DNA of 13,100 nucleotides from SYIM01 sp041182885 (GCA_049423065.1 JBMSQB010000102.1:1-13100), one strand, 5' to 3'; positions 1 to 8,047 are shown, counted from the first letter of the stretch. The notes: generated from the letters alone by a model not told the origin. Made by a program: numbers and translations.

Positions 1-255
1 GCACGGGTGCGGCTTGCGGGTCTCATGATCGACGACAAGGCCTATGACCAGGCGCTGTCGCTTCTGTCTGCCAAAGCACCCGACCGTTATCAGGCGCTCT
101 ATGACGACCGGCGCGGAGATCTGCTCGTCGCGCAGGACAAGCCGGCCGAGGCGCGAGCGGCTTATCGCCAGGCGCTTGATCGGCTTGGACCGTCGAGTCC
201 GATGCGCGGTCTGGTGCAGTTGAAGCTTGATGCGCTTGGGCCCGCGGAGGGTTAA
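1..255 (+). CDS. YfgM-like TPR protein, C-terminal end (5' truncated)
   Basis: Only the last 84 codons lie in the window; the frame is open from base 1 and stops with TAA at 253-255. The visible part is helical and rich in Ala, Leu and Arg. It reads as a tetratricopeptide-type pair: one helix pair around DDKAYDQALSLLSA, and another around GDLLVAQDKPAEARAAYRQAL. This pattern and the position directly before bamB match YfgM (TPR_21/DUF2133-type), an inner-membrane protein with a periplasmic TPR domain that in E. coli is linked to the SecYEG translocon and periplasmic chaperones. The N-terminal membrane anchor that would confirm it lies outside the window. The stop codon lies between the bamB ribosome-binding site and the bamB start, so the two genes are probably translated together. 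Family assignment is inferred mainly from context. Confidence 0.75.
   Translation, partial: ARVRLAGLMIDDKAYDQALSLLSAKAPDRYQALYDDRRGDLLVAQDKPAEARAAYRQALDRLGPSSPMRGLVQLKLDALGPAEG
246..250 (+). promoter_or_regulatory. Ribosome-binding site that fixes the bamB start
   Basis: GGAGG sits 9 nt before the ATG at 260, inside the last codons of the upstream TPR gene. In-frame starts also exist at 227 (TTG), 230 (ATG) and 266 (ATG). Only the ATG at 260 has this well-spaced strong Shine-Dalgarno sequence. Confidence 0.7.
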
Positions 256-259
256 GGGG

Positions 260-1444
260 ATGCTCATGCAACCAGGCCATCCGGCCAGTGCTGCCGTCCG
301 GCTGCCAGAGGCGCTCGGCAGGCGCTCGCTGCTTGCCGCCGCGTTGTTCGCTGCCACGCCGTTGTCGGGCTGTGGCGGCCTTGCAATCTTTTCGTCGGGA
401 CGGGCAAAGATTCCCGACCTGCCGCCGGTTCAAGGCGGCGGGTCGATTCGTCAGGCCTGGGATGCGTCGTTCGCAGGCGCTCCAGGCTTTCAACCGGCGC
501 GTGCCGGCGGCAAGGCGTGGGTGGCTACGCCCTCGGGTTCAGTGGCGGTGCTCAACCCCAAAACGGGCGCTGCCGACTGGCGGGTCGATGTCGGCCGTGC
601 GTTGGTCGGTGGCATCGGAACCGATGGACAGATCGGGGTGGTCGCTGCGCGTGATGGCGCTTTGATCGCGCTGGGCGCCGATGGCAAACAGCGCTGGGCG
701 GCGGCGGTGGGGGCGGAGGTCGTCACCATTCCCGCAGTCGGGCAGGGTATCGTCGTCGTGCGTGGCAGCGACAACCGCGTCACGGCATTCGATGCGGGCA
801 ATGGCGGGCGTCGCTGGAGCTTTCAGCGGCAGGCGCCATCGCTGGTGCTCCGCCAGACCGGAGCCATCGCGATGGACGCCGCGCAGGTGTACGTCGGCCT
901 GCCTGGCGGGCGAATGCTGGCTGTGGCCGCCGATTCGGGTGCCCAGCGCTGGGAGGCGGCGGTCTCCATCCCCCGGGGCTCCAATGAAATCGAGCGGATC
1001 GCCGATGTGGCGGGTGTGCCGGTTCTTGCCGGGAACGATCTCTGTGCGGCGGCCTTCCAGGGGCGGGTTGCCTGTCTCGATGTCGGAACGGGTAGAACGC
1101 TCTGGTCGCGCGATCTGGCGAGTGCCGCCGGCGTTGCGGTCGACGAAAGGGCACTCGCAGTGTGCGACGAAAAAGGGCATGTGCATCTTTTCTCGCGCAG
1201 CGGTTCCAGCATCTGGCGACAGGAAAAACTTGCGGGTCGCGGGCTGTCGGCCCCGTTGCTCGCGCCGGCTCATGTGCTGGTGGGCGACAGCCAGGGCGTG
1301 GTTCACCTGCTTCGCCGCGACGACGGCGCGCTGCTTGCCCGCATCGATCTCGGGCGGCCACTGTCGGGCGCCGCAATCCGCTTCGAGTCCATCGCACTGG
1401 TGCAGACCATGGGCGGCGCGCTTCATGCGCTCGCCTTCGAGTAG
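260..1444 (+). CDS. bamB: Outer membrane protein assembly factor BamB (lipoprotein)
   Basis: 394 residues from the ATG at 260. BamB is the beta-propeller lipoprotein of the BAM complex, which folds beta-barrel proteins into the outer membrane; it binds BamA POTRA domains. The N-terminus has a signal peptide (RR at 21-22, hydrophobic stretch 24-35) ending in a lipobox LSGC, so Cys38 should be the lipidated residue. The +2 residue is Gly, not Asp, which fits outer-membrane sorting. The rest carries repeated PQQ-type blade motifs with a Trp after a short turn (GAADWRVDVG, GKQRWAAAVG, NGGRRWSF, SGAQRWEAAV, TGRTLWSRDL, GSSIWRQEKL). This fits the family, and length matches (E. coli BamB is about 390). 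Context YfgM-BamB-Der is the conserved order in many proteobacteria. der starts 2 nt after the stop codon. Confidence 0.95.
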   Translation: MLMQPGHPASAAVRLPEALGRRSLLAAALFAATPLSGCGGLAIFSSGRAKIPDLPPVQGGGSIRQAWDASFAGAPGFQPARAGGKAWVATPSGSVAVLNPKTGAADWRVDVGRALVGGIGTDGQIGVVAARDGALIALGADGKQRWAAAVGAEVVTIPAVGQGIVVVRGSDNRVTAFDAGNGGRRWSFQRQAPSLVLRQTGAIAMDAAQVYVGLPGGRMLAVAADSGAQRWEAAVSIPRGSNEIERIADVAGVPVLAGNDLCAAAFQGRVACLDVGTGRTLWSRDLASAAGVAVDERALAVCDEKGHVHLFSRSGSSIWRQEKLAGRGLSAPLLAPAHVLVGDSQGVVHLLRRDDGALLARIDLGRPLSGAAIRFESIALVQTMGGALHALAFE

Positions 1445-1446
1445 CC

Positions 1447-2883
1447 GTGGCAAGGCTTCCCGTTATCGCCCTGGTCGGCCGCCCCAACGTAGGCAAATCA
1501 ACTTTATTCAACCGGTTCACGCGGTCGCGCGCCGCCCTGGTGGCTGATGTACCGGGGCTCACCCGTGATCGCCAATATGGTCGCGGTCGGGTCGGCGAGC
1601 GGGAATTCATCGTGATCGACAGCGGCGGCTTTGAACCCGTGGCCCGTGAGGGAATCGCTGCCGAGATGGCGCGCCAGACCCGCCAGGCGGTCCTCGAGGC
1701 CGATGGCGTGATTTTTCTGGTCGATGGACGCGAGGGGCTGACGCCGCATGATCTTCAGATTGGCGTTGAGTTGCGTCGCACTGCGCAGAACGTGCTGGTG
1801 GCGGTCAACAAGACCGAGGGCATGCGTCGCGAAATCGTCGCTGCCGAATTCCACGAGTTGGGGCTGGGAACTCCGCTGTCGGTATCGGCCTCGCACGGAG
1901 ACGGCATTTCCGATCTGGTCGATGAAGCGCTCGCGTCGTTCGATGCCGCGGTGGCTGCCCGCGACACGCCGCAGACCGAAGCCGTCCATGACGATGGCGG
2001 CGGTCAGGGCGACATGGACGCCGATCCCGAGGGCGATCCCGAGTCTGACGCAGAGGCCACCGAGCCCGACAAGGTTCACACCGTTCGCGTTGCAGTGGTC
2101 GGTCGGCCCAATGTCGGCAAGTCAACCCTGATCAACACCCTGTTGGGCGAAGAGCGGCTGATTGCGTTCGATCAACCCGGTACGACGCGCGACGCCGTGG
2201 CAATTGATTTCGAGCGGGGCGGGCGGCCCTATACCCTGGTCGACACTGCAGGGCTGCGGCGCCGGGGCAGGGTGGACGACATGGTCGAGAAGTTTTCGGC
2301 TGTGAAGACGCTTCAGGCCATCGAAGATGCCAACGTCTGCATTTTGTTGCTCGATGCCACAGATCCGGTCTCGGATCAGGACTCGGTGATCGCGGGATAT
2401 GTGCTGGAGGCGGGTCGGGCGCTTGTGATTGCGGTCAACAAATGGGATGCGGCCTCGCCCGCGCAGCGCGACCGGCTCAAGGTCGAACTCGATCGGCGAA
2501 TGCATTTCCTGAGCTTTGCGAAACTCCATTTCATTTCGGCGCTCAAGGGCGCTGGCGTGGGGGCGGTCATGCGCTCGGTCGATGCCGCACACGCGGCGGC
2601 CTACGCGCGCCTGTCCACGCCGCGCCTCACGCGGGTGCTGCGTGATGCAGTCGAGCAGCAGGCACCGCCGCGTCGCGGCCCGATTCGCCCCAAGCTGCGC
2701 TACGCGCATCAGGGCGGGCAGAACCCGCCTATCGTGGTCATTCATGGCACGTCGCTGGACCGCATTCCCGACACCTATCGGCGCTACCTCGAGTCCACCG
2801 TCCGTTCCGCTTTCGGCCTTCAGGGAACCCCGCTCCGGATCGAGTTCCGGACCGGTGCGAATCCCTACGCTCAGCGGGGCTGA
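1447..2883 (+). CDS. der: Ribosome biogenesis GTPase Der (EngA)
   Basis: 478 residues from a GTG start giving (M)ARLPVIALVGRPNVGKST. The start is 2 nt after bamB, has no clear Shine-Dalgarno, and suggests translational coupling. Der has two tandem G domains and a C-terminal KH-like domain and acts in 50S subunit assembly. G domain 1: P-loop GRPNVGKS at 11-18, G3 DSGGF at 58-62, G4 NKTE at 121-124. An acidic, Asp/Glu/Gly-rich linker covers about 178-212. G domain 2: second P-loop GRPNVGKS at 219-226, a DTAG motif, and G4 NKWD at 331-334. The KH-like domain near the end includes RRGPIRPKLRYAHQGGQNPP and a conserved RIEFR-type final strand. G4 of domain 1 has Glu instead of Asp, which I recall from other Der proteins (NKAE), so it is not a sign of inactivity. 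Length fits the family (about 450-490). Confidence 0.97.
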   Translation: MARLPVIALVGRPNVGKSTLFNRFTRSRAALVADVPGLTRDRQYGRGRVGEREFIVIDSGGFEPVAREGIAAEMARQTRQAVLEADGVIFLVDGREGLTPHDLQIGVELRRTAQNVLVAVNKTEGMRREIVAAEFHELGLGTPLSVSASHGDGISDLVDEALASFDAAVAARDTPQTEAVHDDGGGQGDMDADPEGDPESDAEATEPDKVHTVRVAVVGRPNVGKSTLINTLLGEERLIAFDQPGTTRDAVAIDFERGGRPYTLVDTAGLRRRGRVDDMVEKFSAVKTLQAIEDANVCILLLDATDPVSDQDSVIAGYVLEAGRALVIAVNKWDAASPAQRDRLKVELDRRMHFLSFAKLHFISALKGAGVGAVMRSVDAAHAAAYARLSTPRLTRVLRDAVEQQAPPRRGPIRPKLRYAHQGGQNPPIVVIHGTSLDRIPDTYRRYLESTVRSAFGLQGTPLRIEFRTGANPYAQRG

Positions 2884-3036
2884 TCGGACGCTGTTCACGG
2901 GCTTTGGCCCAGGTGCCAGACACGGGCGATCGCGCCGCCGGGTCGGGCTCGGGGGCAGCGGGGCACGACGAGGCGTTTTCGGCTACATTTCGCCAAGTCT
3001 TTCCTCTTCCCTACTACAACTACAGGCCAGGCCATC
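2884..3036. other. Intergenic region before hfq, probable promoter location
   Basis: This 153-bp gap is the largest between genes in the housekeeping block, so hfq probably has its own promoter here. The best -10-like hexamer is TACATT at 2984-2989. No convincing -35 box sits 16-18 bp upstream (that stretch is G-rich). A short GGGC-TTTG-GCCC hairpin at 2899-2910 lacks a T-tract and is weak as a terminator for der. The sequence just before hfq becomes pyrimidine-rich and then reads AGGCCAGG, a poor Shine-Dalgarno. Confidence 0.35.
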
Positions 3037-3273
3037 ATGAGCAACAAAGGGCAACAACTACAAGACCCGTTCCTCAATCTGCTCCGCAAGGAGCATGTAC
3101 CGGTTTCCATTTATCTGGTGAATGGCATCAAGCTGCAAGGGCAGATCGAGTCGTTCGATCAGTACGTCGTACTGCTGCGGAACACCGTCACCCAGATGGT
3201 CTACAAGCACGCGATCTCCACGGTGGTGCCGGGGCGTGCGGTCAACTATTCGCACGAGAGCGCCGAAAACTGA
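3037..3273 (+). CDS. hfq: RNA chaperone Hfq
   Basis: 78 residues, MSNKGQQLQDPFLNLLRKEH onward. Hfq is a hexameric Sm-like protein that binds small RNAs and mRNAs and promotes their pairing. The Sm1 motif is visible as IYLVNGIKLQGQIESFDQYV with the conserved Q at position 8, D at 9 and the F-D-Q-Y of the proximal face. Sm2 is visible as YKHAISTVVPGRAV, holding the YKHA signature. The C-terminal tail is short (about 10 residues, NYSHESAEN), as is usual in betaproteobacteria and unlike the longer E. coli tail. The hflX gene follows with at most a few bases of overlap, the conserved hfq-hflX arrangement. Confidence 0.99.
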   Translation: MSNKGQQLQDPFLNLLRKEHVPVSIYLVNGIKLQGQIESFDQYVVLLRNTVTQMVYKHAISTVVPGRAVNYSHESAEN

Positions 3274-4415
3274 GTTCGACCTCGCCTGAGGCGGTACGCT
3301 GTCTTCTGGTATCGGTCGCGCTCGGGCGCGAGCGGCCAGACGCCGGCGCGTTGGAAGAACTGAGCGCACTCGCGGTGTCGGCAGGGTATGACGTGATCGA
3401 GCGCATACAAGCCAGGCGCGACCGCCCGGATGCGGGGCTTTTTGTAGGCGCAGGCAAGGCCGAGGAGATCGGCGCGCGGGTGAAAGAGCTGGAGGCCGCG
3501 GTTGCGATCTTCAATCAGGAACTCTCGCCCGTTCAGCAGCGAAACCTCAGCCGGCTGTGGGACTGTCCGGTACTCGACCGTACCGAGCTGATCCTCGATA
3601 TTTTCGCGCGCCGCGCGCGCAGTCACGAAGGCAAGCTCCAGGTGGAACTCGCTCGGCTCGAGCATCTGTCCGCGCGCCTGGTCCGGGGGTGGACGCACCT
3701 GGAAAGACAGCGTGGCGGCATTGGCGTGCGTGGCGGGCCGGGTGAAACCCAGCTTGAACTCGACCGGCGCATGCTGGGCGTGAAGGTGAGGCGGCTCAGG
3801 GAGCAACTGGAGCAGCTGCGCCGCCAGCGTCGCACACGAAAACGTGCGCGCGATCGCCGGCCGGCGTTCTCGATCTCGCTTGTGGGCTATACCAACGCCG
3901 GCAAGTCAACGCTGTTCAACGCGCTGACGGGGGCCCAGACACTTGCTGCCGACCAGCTGTTTGCGACCCTGGATACTCTGACCCGGCGGTTGCAGTGGTC
4001 CCCCGGCGTCCATCTTGTCATTTCCGACACCGTGGGATTTGTCCGCAATCTCCCCCACCAGCTGGTGGAGGCTTTCACGGCCACGCTGGAGGAAACCGCC
4101 GACGCGGATCTCCTGCTGCATGTCGTCGATTCCTCTGCGCCCGATCGTGATGAACAGATTGCTGCGGTTGATCGTGTGTTGCGTGACATCGGTGCAGACA
4201 GCGTGCCGCAACTGCTGGTCTACAACAAGATTGACGCAAGCGGACGTGCTCCGGGTGCGTCGCCGCACCCCTGTGGTAGCATCTTCGAGGTTGCGGTAAG
4301 CGCGCTGACGGGCGCCGGATTGCCCGATCTTCGGCAACTCATCATGACGCACCACCAGTCCTGGCTCGACCGGGCCGCCGGCCGCCAAGCGGTTACGGAA
4401 ACCCCCTCCCATTGA
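3270..4415 (+). CDS. hflX: GTPase HflX, probable CTG start
   Basis: 381 residues if translation starts at CTG 3270. HflX is a ribosome-associated GTPase that splits stalled or heat-damaged 70S ribosomes. N-terminal domain: strand CLLVSVALG, then LFVGAGKAEEIGARV and the NQELSPVQQRNL segment. The HflX signature GGIGVRGGPGETQLELDRR is followed by a basic coiled-coil-like stretch. G domain: P-loop GYTNAGKS at 206-213, G3 DTVGF at 253-257, G4 NKID at 319-322. Start choice: the frame is open far upstream but has no ATG, GTG or TTG between 2913 and 3351. The TTG at 3351 would delete the first beta strand that homologues have. CTG 3270 overlaps the hfq TGA (aaCTGA) and has GAGAG at 3256-3260 upstream. 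Function is certain; the start is inferred. The TGA overlaps the region just before hflK. Confidence 0.93.
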   Translation: MSSTSPEAVRCLLVSVALGRERPDAGALEELSALAVSAGYDVIERIQARRDRPDAGLFVGAGKAEEIGARVKELEAAVAIFNQELSPVQQRNLSRLWDCPVLDRTELILDIFARRARSHEGKLQVELARLEHLSARLVRGWTHLERQRGGIGVRGGPGETQLELDRRMLGVKVRRLREQLEQLRRQRRTRKRARDRRPAFSISLVGYTNAGKSTLFNALTGAQTLAADQLFATLDTLTRRLQWSPGVHLVISDTVGFVRNLPHQLVEAFTATLEETADADLLLHVVDSSAPDRDEQIAAVDRVLRDIGADSVPQLLVYNKIDASGRAPGASPHPCGSIFEVAVSALTGAGLPDLRQLIMTHHQSWLDRAAGRQAVTETPSH

Positions 4416-4417
4416 TC

Positions 4418-5680
4418 ATGCCCAAGTTTCTTCGAATTTTTTCGCTCAACGATTCCGGCTGGGGCCGCGGCAGCGGCGGCGACCAGAAGCCCCCGCCACA
4501 GCGTGGTGATGGCCCCCCCGATCTCGACGAACTCTGGCGCGACTTCAATCGCCGGATCAACGGTCTGTTCCGCAAGGCGGGGGGCGGCGCGCCACCTCCG
4601 GGAGACGGATCGTCGTCACCATCCGGATCCGGGCGCGGTGCGGGCTTTGGTCTGATTGCCATCCTGCTGATCGGTGCTGTGCTCTGGCTGGGAAGCGGGT
4701 TTTATATCGTGCCCGAGGGCAATCAGGCCGCAATCATGCGGTTCGGGGAATTCCGTCATCTCGAAGAGCGCGCAGGCTTTACCTGGCGCTGGCCGACGCC
4801 GGTCGAGGCGCACGAACTGGTCAATGCCCAGCAGCTGCGTCAGGTCGAGGTCGGTTACCGGAACACCGTGCGAAACAAAACGCTCCGCGAATCGCTGATG
4901 CTCACCAATGATCAGTCGATCGTCGACATCCAGTTCGCCCTCCAGTACCGCATCGGCGATGTCCGGGCTTTTCTCTTCAACAACAACTTCGGCGGCGTGT
5001 CCGAGGATGCGGTGCGGCAAGCCGCTGAAACCGCCATGCGCGAGGTCGTGGGCCGGCGCACCATCGATCAGGTGCTCTACGAGGAAAAGGAACAGGTTGC
5101 CAAAGACGCACGGCAGCGCGCCCAGGCGCTCCTCGACCGCTACACCTCGGGTATCACCCTGGTCGATGTCACCATCCAGCAGGCCCAGCCACCTGACCAG
5201 GTTCAGGACGCTTTTGAAGACGCCAACAAGGCGGCCCAGGATCGCGAGCGGCTGATCAACGAGGGGCGTGCCTACGCGAACGACATCATCCCGAAGGCGG
5301 GCGGGGCGGCGGCGCGGCTGGGCGAAGAGGCTGAGGGTTACCGTCAACGCCTGATCGCCACGGCGCAGGGCGACGCCGCACGATTCCGTCAAGTGCTGAC
5401 CGAGTACAGCAAGGCACCCCAGGTGACGCGGGACCGCATGTATACCGAAATGATGCAGCAGGTGCTCACCAGCACCAGCAAGATCTATATCGATTCAAAG
5501 GCAGGCAACAATCTGCTCTATCTGCCGCTCGACCGGTTGATGCAGCAGATCGGCGCCGCCGATGCCCAGAGTTCAGGCCGGCCCGCGGGCGGAAGCGACT
5601 CGCCCGCACCGGTCAGTGCGCCCCCGCCGCCGTCGCCGCGTTCGGACGGCATCCGCGGTCGTGACCGCGATTCGCGCTGA
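4418..5680 (+). CDS. hflK: FtsH protease modulator HflK (SPFH family)
   Basis: 420 residues from ATG 4418, two bases after the hflX stop; no strong Shine-Dalgarno, so coupling to hflX is likely. HflK pairs with HflC in a large membrane cage around FtsH and limits its proteolysis. Layout: a Gly/Pro-rich cytoplasmic N-terminus containing WGRGSGG and the DLDELWRDF segment typical of HflK, one transmembrane helix at about 76-94 (GFGLIAILLIGAVLWLGSG), then the Band 7/SPFH domain starting FYIVPEGNQAAIMRFGEF. A long charged coiled-coil region rich in Ala, Gln, Glu and Arg follows. The C-terminus is low-complexity Pro/Ser/Gly-rich and ends in RGRDRDSR. Length matches E. coli HflK (419). HflC follows 17 nt downstream. 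Confidence 0.97.
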   Translation: MPKFLRIFSLNDSGWGRGSGGDQKPPPQRGDGPPDLDELWRDFNRRINGLFRKAGGGAPPPGDGSSSPSGSGRGAGFGLIAILLIGAVLWLGSGFYIVPEGNQAAIMRFGEFRHLEERAGFTWRWPTPVEAHELVNAQQLRQVEVGYRNTVRNKTLRESLMLTNDQSIVDIQFALQYRIGDVRAFLFNNNFGGVSEDAVRQAAETAMREVVGRRTIDQVLYEEKEQVAKDARQRAQALLDRYTSGITLVDVTIQQAQPPDQVQDAFEDANKAAQDRERLINEGRAYANDIIPKAGGAAARLGEEAEGYRQRLIATAQGDAARFRQVLTEYSKAPQVTRDRMYTEMMQQVLTSTSKIYIDSKAGNNLLYLPLDRLMQQIGAADAQSSGRPAGGSDSPAPVSAPPPPSPRSDGIRGRDRDSR

Positions 5681-5697
5681 ACCGGGAGCCCACCATC

Positions 5698-6582
5698 ATG
5701 CATCGAATCATTCCCGCTCTTCTGGCTGTTGCCCTGTTGCTTGGCGTGTTGCTGTCGGCCGTGTTCGTCGTCGATCAGCGGCAGTACGCCGTCGTGTATT
5801 CGCTGGGCGAGATCCGCCATGTCATCGACAAGCCGGGCCTGCATTTCAAATGGCCCCCGCCCTTCCAGAACGTGGTGTATTTCGACAAGCGCATTCTCAC
5901 GCTCGACACTGCGGAGGTCGACCGTTTCATCACCTCCGAGAAACTCAACCTGCAGATTGACACCTTCATCAAGTGGCAGATCGTCGAGCCAAAGAGTTTT
6001 ATCCGTTCGGTGCAGGGTAGCCAGGGCATTGCGGCAGACCGCATTTCGAGAAGCCTGCGTGATGCGCTGAACAACGAAATCGCCAAGCGCACGGTCTCCG
6101 ACATCATTTCGGGCGAACGCGACAAGATCACAGAAGCGGTCCGCCAGAAGGTCGACGAAGACTCGCAGCAAATCGGCGTTCGCATCATCGATGTGGGTCT
6201 CAAGCGGGTCGATTTTGCCCCCGAGGTTCAGGTGCGGGTGTTTGATCGCATGCAGTCCGAGCGCAAGCGCGTGGCCAACGAGCGCCGTGCCACAGGTTCG
6301 GCGGAGTCGGACAAGGTGCGCGCCGATGCCGAGCGTCAGCGTGAGGTCATCCTTGCCGAGGCCTATCGCGACGCCCAGCGTGTCAAGGGTGAGGGCGATG
6401 CCCGGGCGTCGGCCATCTACGCGGAGGCGTTTGGACAGAACCCGGAGTTCGCCGATTTTTACCGTAGCCTCGAGGCGTATCGGGCCACCTTCCGCTCGCG
6501 CAGCGATGTGCTGGTGCTCGACCCCTCCTCAGACTTCTTCCGCTACCTGCGCAGTCCCACGCCGCCGCGCCCTGCGCGCTGA
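5698..6582 (+). CDS. hflC: FtsH protease modulator HflC (SPFH family)
   Basis: 294 residues from ATG 5698, with a good Shine-Dalgarno GGGAG at 5684-5688, 9 nt before the start. HflC is the partner of HflK in the complex controlling FtsH. A membrane anchor occupies about residues 5-25 (IIPALLAVALLLGVLLSAVF). The SPFH domain begins VVDQRQYAVVYSLGEI, with the family segment KPGLHFKWPPPFQNVVYFDKR. The later part is coiled-coil, carrying ERKRVANERRATGSAES and the GEGDARASAIYAEAFGQNPEFADFYRSLEAY segment that is diagnostic of HflC. The tail ends in a short Pro-rich extension after the conserved DFFRYLRS. Length is close to the usual 290-330. The next gene starts 4 nt after the stop. Confidence 0.97.
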   Translation: MHRIIPALLAVALLLGVLLSAVFVVDQRQYAVVYSLGEIRHVIDKPGLHFKWPPPFQNVVYFDKRILTLDTAEVDRFITSEKLNLQIDTFIKWQIVEPKSFIRSVQGSQGIAADRISRSLRDALNNEIAKRTVSDIISGERDKITEAVRQKVDEDSQQIGVRIIDVGLKRVDFAPEVQVRVFDRMQSERKRVANERRATGSAESDKVRADAERQREVILAEAYRDAQRVKGEGDARASAIYAEAFGQNPEFADFYRSLEAYRATFRSRSDVLVLDPSSDFFRYLRSPTPPRPAR

Positions 6583-6586
6583 TGCA

Positions 6587-6778
6587 ATGACCGATCTCTG
6601 GCCGCTTGTCCTGGGATTGGTTCTGGTTCTGGAGGGCCTCCTGCCGCTGCTTGCTCCCGGCAACTGGCGAGCATTCTTCGTGCGGGTGGCAGCCATGCGG
6701 GACGGTCAGATCCGGTTCATGGGAATGATCGCCACCGTGATTGGCCTCGCGCTCATCGGGTTTTCTGAACTAAAATAG
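6587..6778 (+). CDS. DUF2065 (YjeT-like) small membrane protein
   Basis: 63 residues from ATG 6587. Function is unknown. Two hydrophobic helices are visible: about 5-25 (WPLVLGLVLVLEGLLPLLAP) and about 45-58 (MIATVIGLALIGF). They are joined by a basic loop NWRAFFVRVAAMRDGQIRFMG, so it should be a small inner-membrane hairpin protein. This pattern, the length and the place after hflC match DUF2065; E. coli yjeT sits at the same spot between hflC and purA. The conserved linkage suggests a role with the HflKC-FtsH complex, but that is inference. No clear ribosome-binding site is seen, so translation is probably coupled to hflC. Confidence 0.9.
   Translation: MTDLWPLVLGLVLVLEGLLPLLAPGNWRAFFVRVAAMRDGQIRFMGMIATVIGLALIGFSELK
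6771..6776 (+). promoter_or_regulatory. Possible -10 box upstream of hisZ-purA
   Basis: TAAAAT matches the sigma-70 -10 consensus at five of six positions and lies 53 nt before the hisZ ATG, inside the last codons (Leu-Lys-stop) of the DUF2065 gene. It uses a CTA leucine codon, rare in this GC-rich DNA. No good -35 hexamer is visible at the right distance, so this is a weak call. Confidence 0.3.
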
Positions 6779-6828
6779 CGGGTTTTGCCCGTTCACAACC
6801 GCCTCTCTTCAACCTGGCCCCGGTGACC

Positions 6829-8037
6829 ATGGCCCGCTGGCTCCTGCCCGAAAACATTGCCGATGTCTTGCCTTCGGAGGCGCGTCGAATTGAAAATCTC
6901 CGACGCGCTTTGCTCGACCTCTTCCGACGCTTTGGCTACGAACTCGTCATTCCGCCGTTGATCGAGCATCTGGATTCGCTCCTCACGGGCTCGGGGCGTG
7001 AACTGGGTGGCAAAACCTTTCAGCTGGTTGATCAGATGTCCGGGCGCACGCTGGGCGTTCGGGCCGACATGACCCCCCAGGTCGCACGGATCGACGCACA
7101 TCTTCTCAATCGTGCCGGTGTCACCCGGCTCTGTTACTCCGGGTCGGCGCTTCATGCCCGGCCGTCGGGGATCTTCGCCTCGCGCGAGCCCCTGCAGATT
7201 GGCGCCGAACTGTTTGGTCATACCGGGATCGAGGCCGATCTCGAAGTGGTCGAACTCATGGTTCGCGCGCTGGGTGAAGCGCATCCGGGCGCTGTGCGGA
7301 TCGATCTGTGCCACATGGGCATCGTGCCGGCGCTGCTGGAGGCGTTTCCGCTTGACGCCCAGGCGCTCGATCCGGATATCGAGTCGTTGTACGCGCTCCT
7401 CCTCTCCAAGGATCTGCCTGCACTTGCCGAGCGCTTTGGTCCCCGCGCAAGCGAGCCGTTTGCGCGCGCCATCCTTGCCCTGCCTGCGCTCTATGGCACG
7501 GTCGGTGGCGCCCACGGATTCGGGGTGATCGAGGCTGCGCGGCGCGCACTGCCCGACATGCCCGCCATCCGTCGGGCGCTCGACGAACTCGAGCGGCTCT
7601 GCGCATCGCCCACCTGGGCCCGGTTTTCGGCGGTCACCCTGTCCGTCGATCTGGCCGACCTGCGCGGTTATCGTTATCACAACGGGGTCAGTTTTGCCGC
7701 CTACGTGGCGGGTCGCGCCGATGCCGTGGCTCGCGGCGGTCGTTATGACGGGGTGGGTCGGGCGTTCGGCCGTGCGCGCGCGGCCACCGGTTTTTCAGTT
7801 GAGTTGCGGGAACTCGCGGGTATGCTTGCGCCCGCCGATCCCGATCCCGCCATTCGGGCGCCCTGGTCTGACGATCCAGCCCTCGCGGCGCTGATCGCTG
7901 AACTCAGGGCTGCCGGCGAGGTTGTCGTGCAGGTACTGCCCGGCCATGAGGAAGAGCAACAGGAATTCTCCTGCGATCGCGAAATCGTGCGGCGCCAGGG
8001 AAGCTGGCAACTGAGTCCGCTCGCGCGGACCACATGA
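6829..8037 (+). CDS. hisZ: ATP phosphoribosyltransferase regulatory subunit HisZ
   Basis: 402 residues from ATG 6829 (MARWLLPENIADVLPSEARR); a GTG at 6823 is the alternative start. HisZ is a class II histidyl-tRNA-synthetase-like protein without aminoacylation activity. It assembles with the short form of HisG to make the first enzyme of histidine synthesis and confers feedback inhibition. Visible landmarks: the N-terminal LPE-ADVLP-EARRIE motif, YELVIPPLIEHLDSLL, the motif-2-like segment LGVRADMTPQVARIDAH at 75-91, and LHARPSGIFASREPLQIGAELFG. The later segment RGYRYHNGVSFAAYVAG plus ARGGRYDGVGRAFGR corresponds to the HisRS-like core. It ends soon after this core with no HisRS anticodon-binding domain, as HisZ does. 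The hisZ-purA pairing is common in betaproteobacteria. hisG is not in the window. Confidence 0.95.
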   Translation: MARWLLPENIADVLPSEARRIENLRRALLDLFRRFGYELVIPPLIEHLDSLLTGSGRELGGKTFQLVDQMSGRTLGVRADMTPQVARIDAHLLNRAGVTRLCYSGSALHARPSGIFASREPLQIGAELFGHTGIEADLEVVELMVRALGEAHPGAVRIDLCHMGIVPALLEAFPLDAQALDPDIESLYALLLSKDLPALAERFGPRASEPFARAILALPALYGTVGGAHGFGVIEAARRALPDMPAIRRALDELERLCASPTWARFSAVTLSVDLADLRGYRYHNGVSFAAYVAGRADAVARGGRYDGVGRAFGRARAATGFSVELRELAGMLAPADPDPAIRAPWSDDPALAALIAELRAAGEVVVQVLPGHEEEQQEFSCDREIVRRQGSWQLSPLARTT

Positions 8038-8047
8038 CGGAGCCGAC

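Noticed and set aside
1807..1818. NKTE instead of NKxD in the first G domain of Der as a sign of a dead GTPase domain
   Set aside because: Glu at this position occurs in other Der proteins as I recall (NKAE), and all other G motifs are intact.
2899..2910. GGGC-TTTG-GCCC as a terminator after der
   Set aside because: The stem is only 4 bp and there is no T-tract after it.
2904..3269. An N-terminal extension of HflX covering the whole hfq gene in another frame
   Set aside because: The extension overlaps the unmistakable hfq gene, has no domain similarity and would start from a TTG without a ribosome-binding site. It is open only because of codon bias in the hfq frame.
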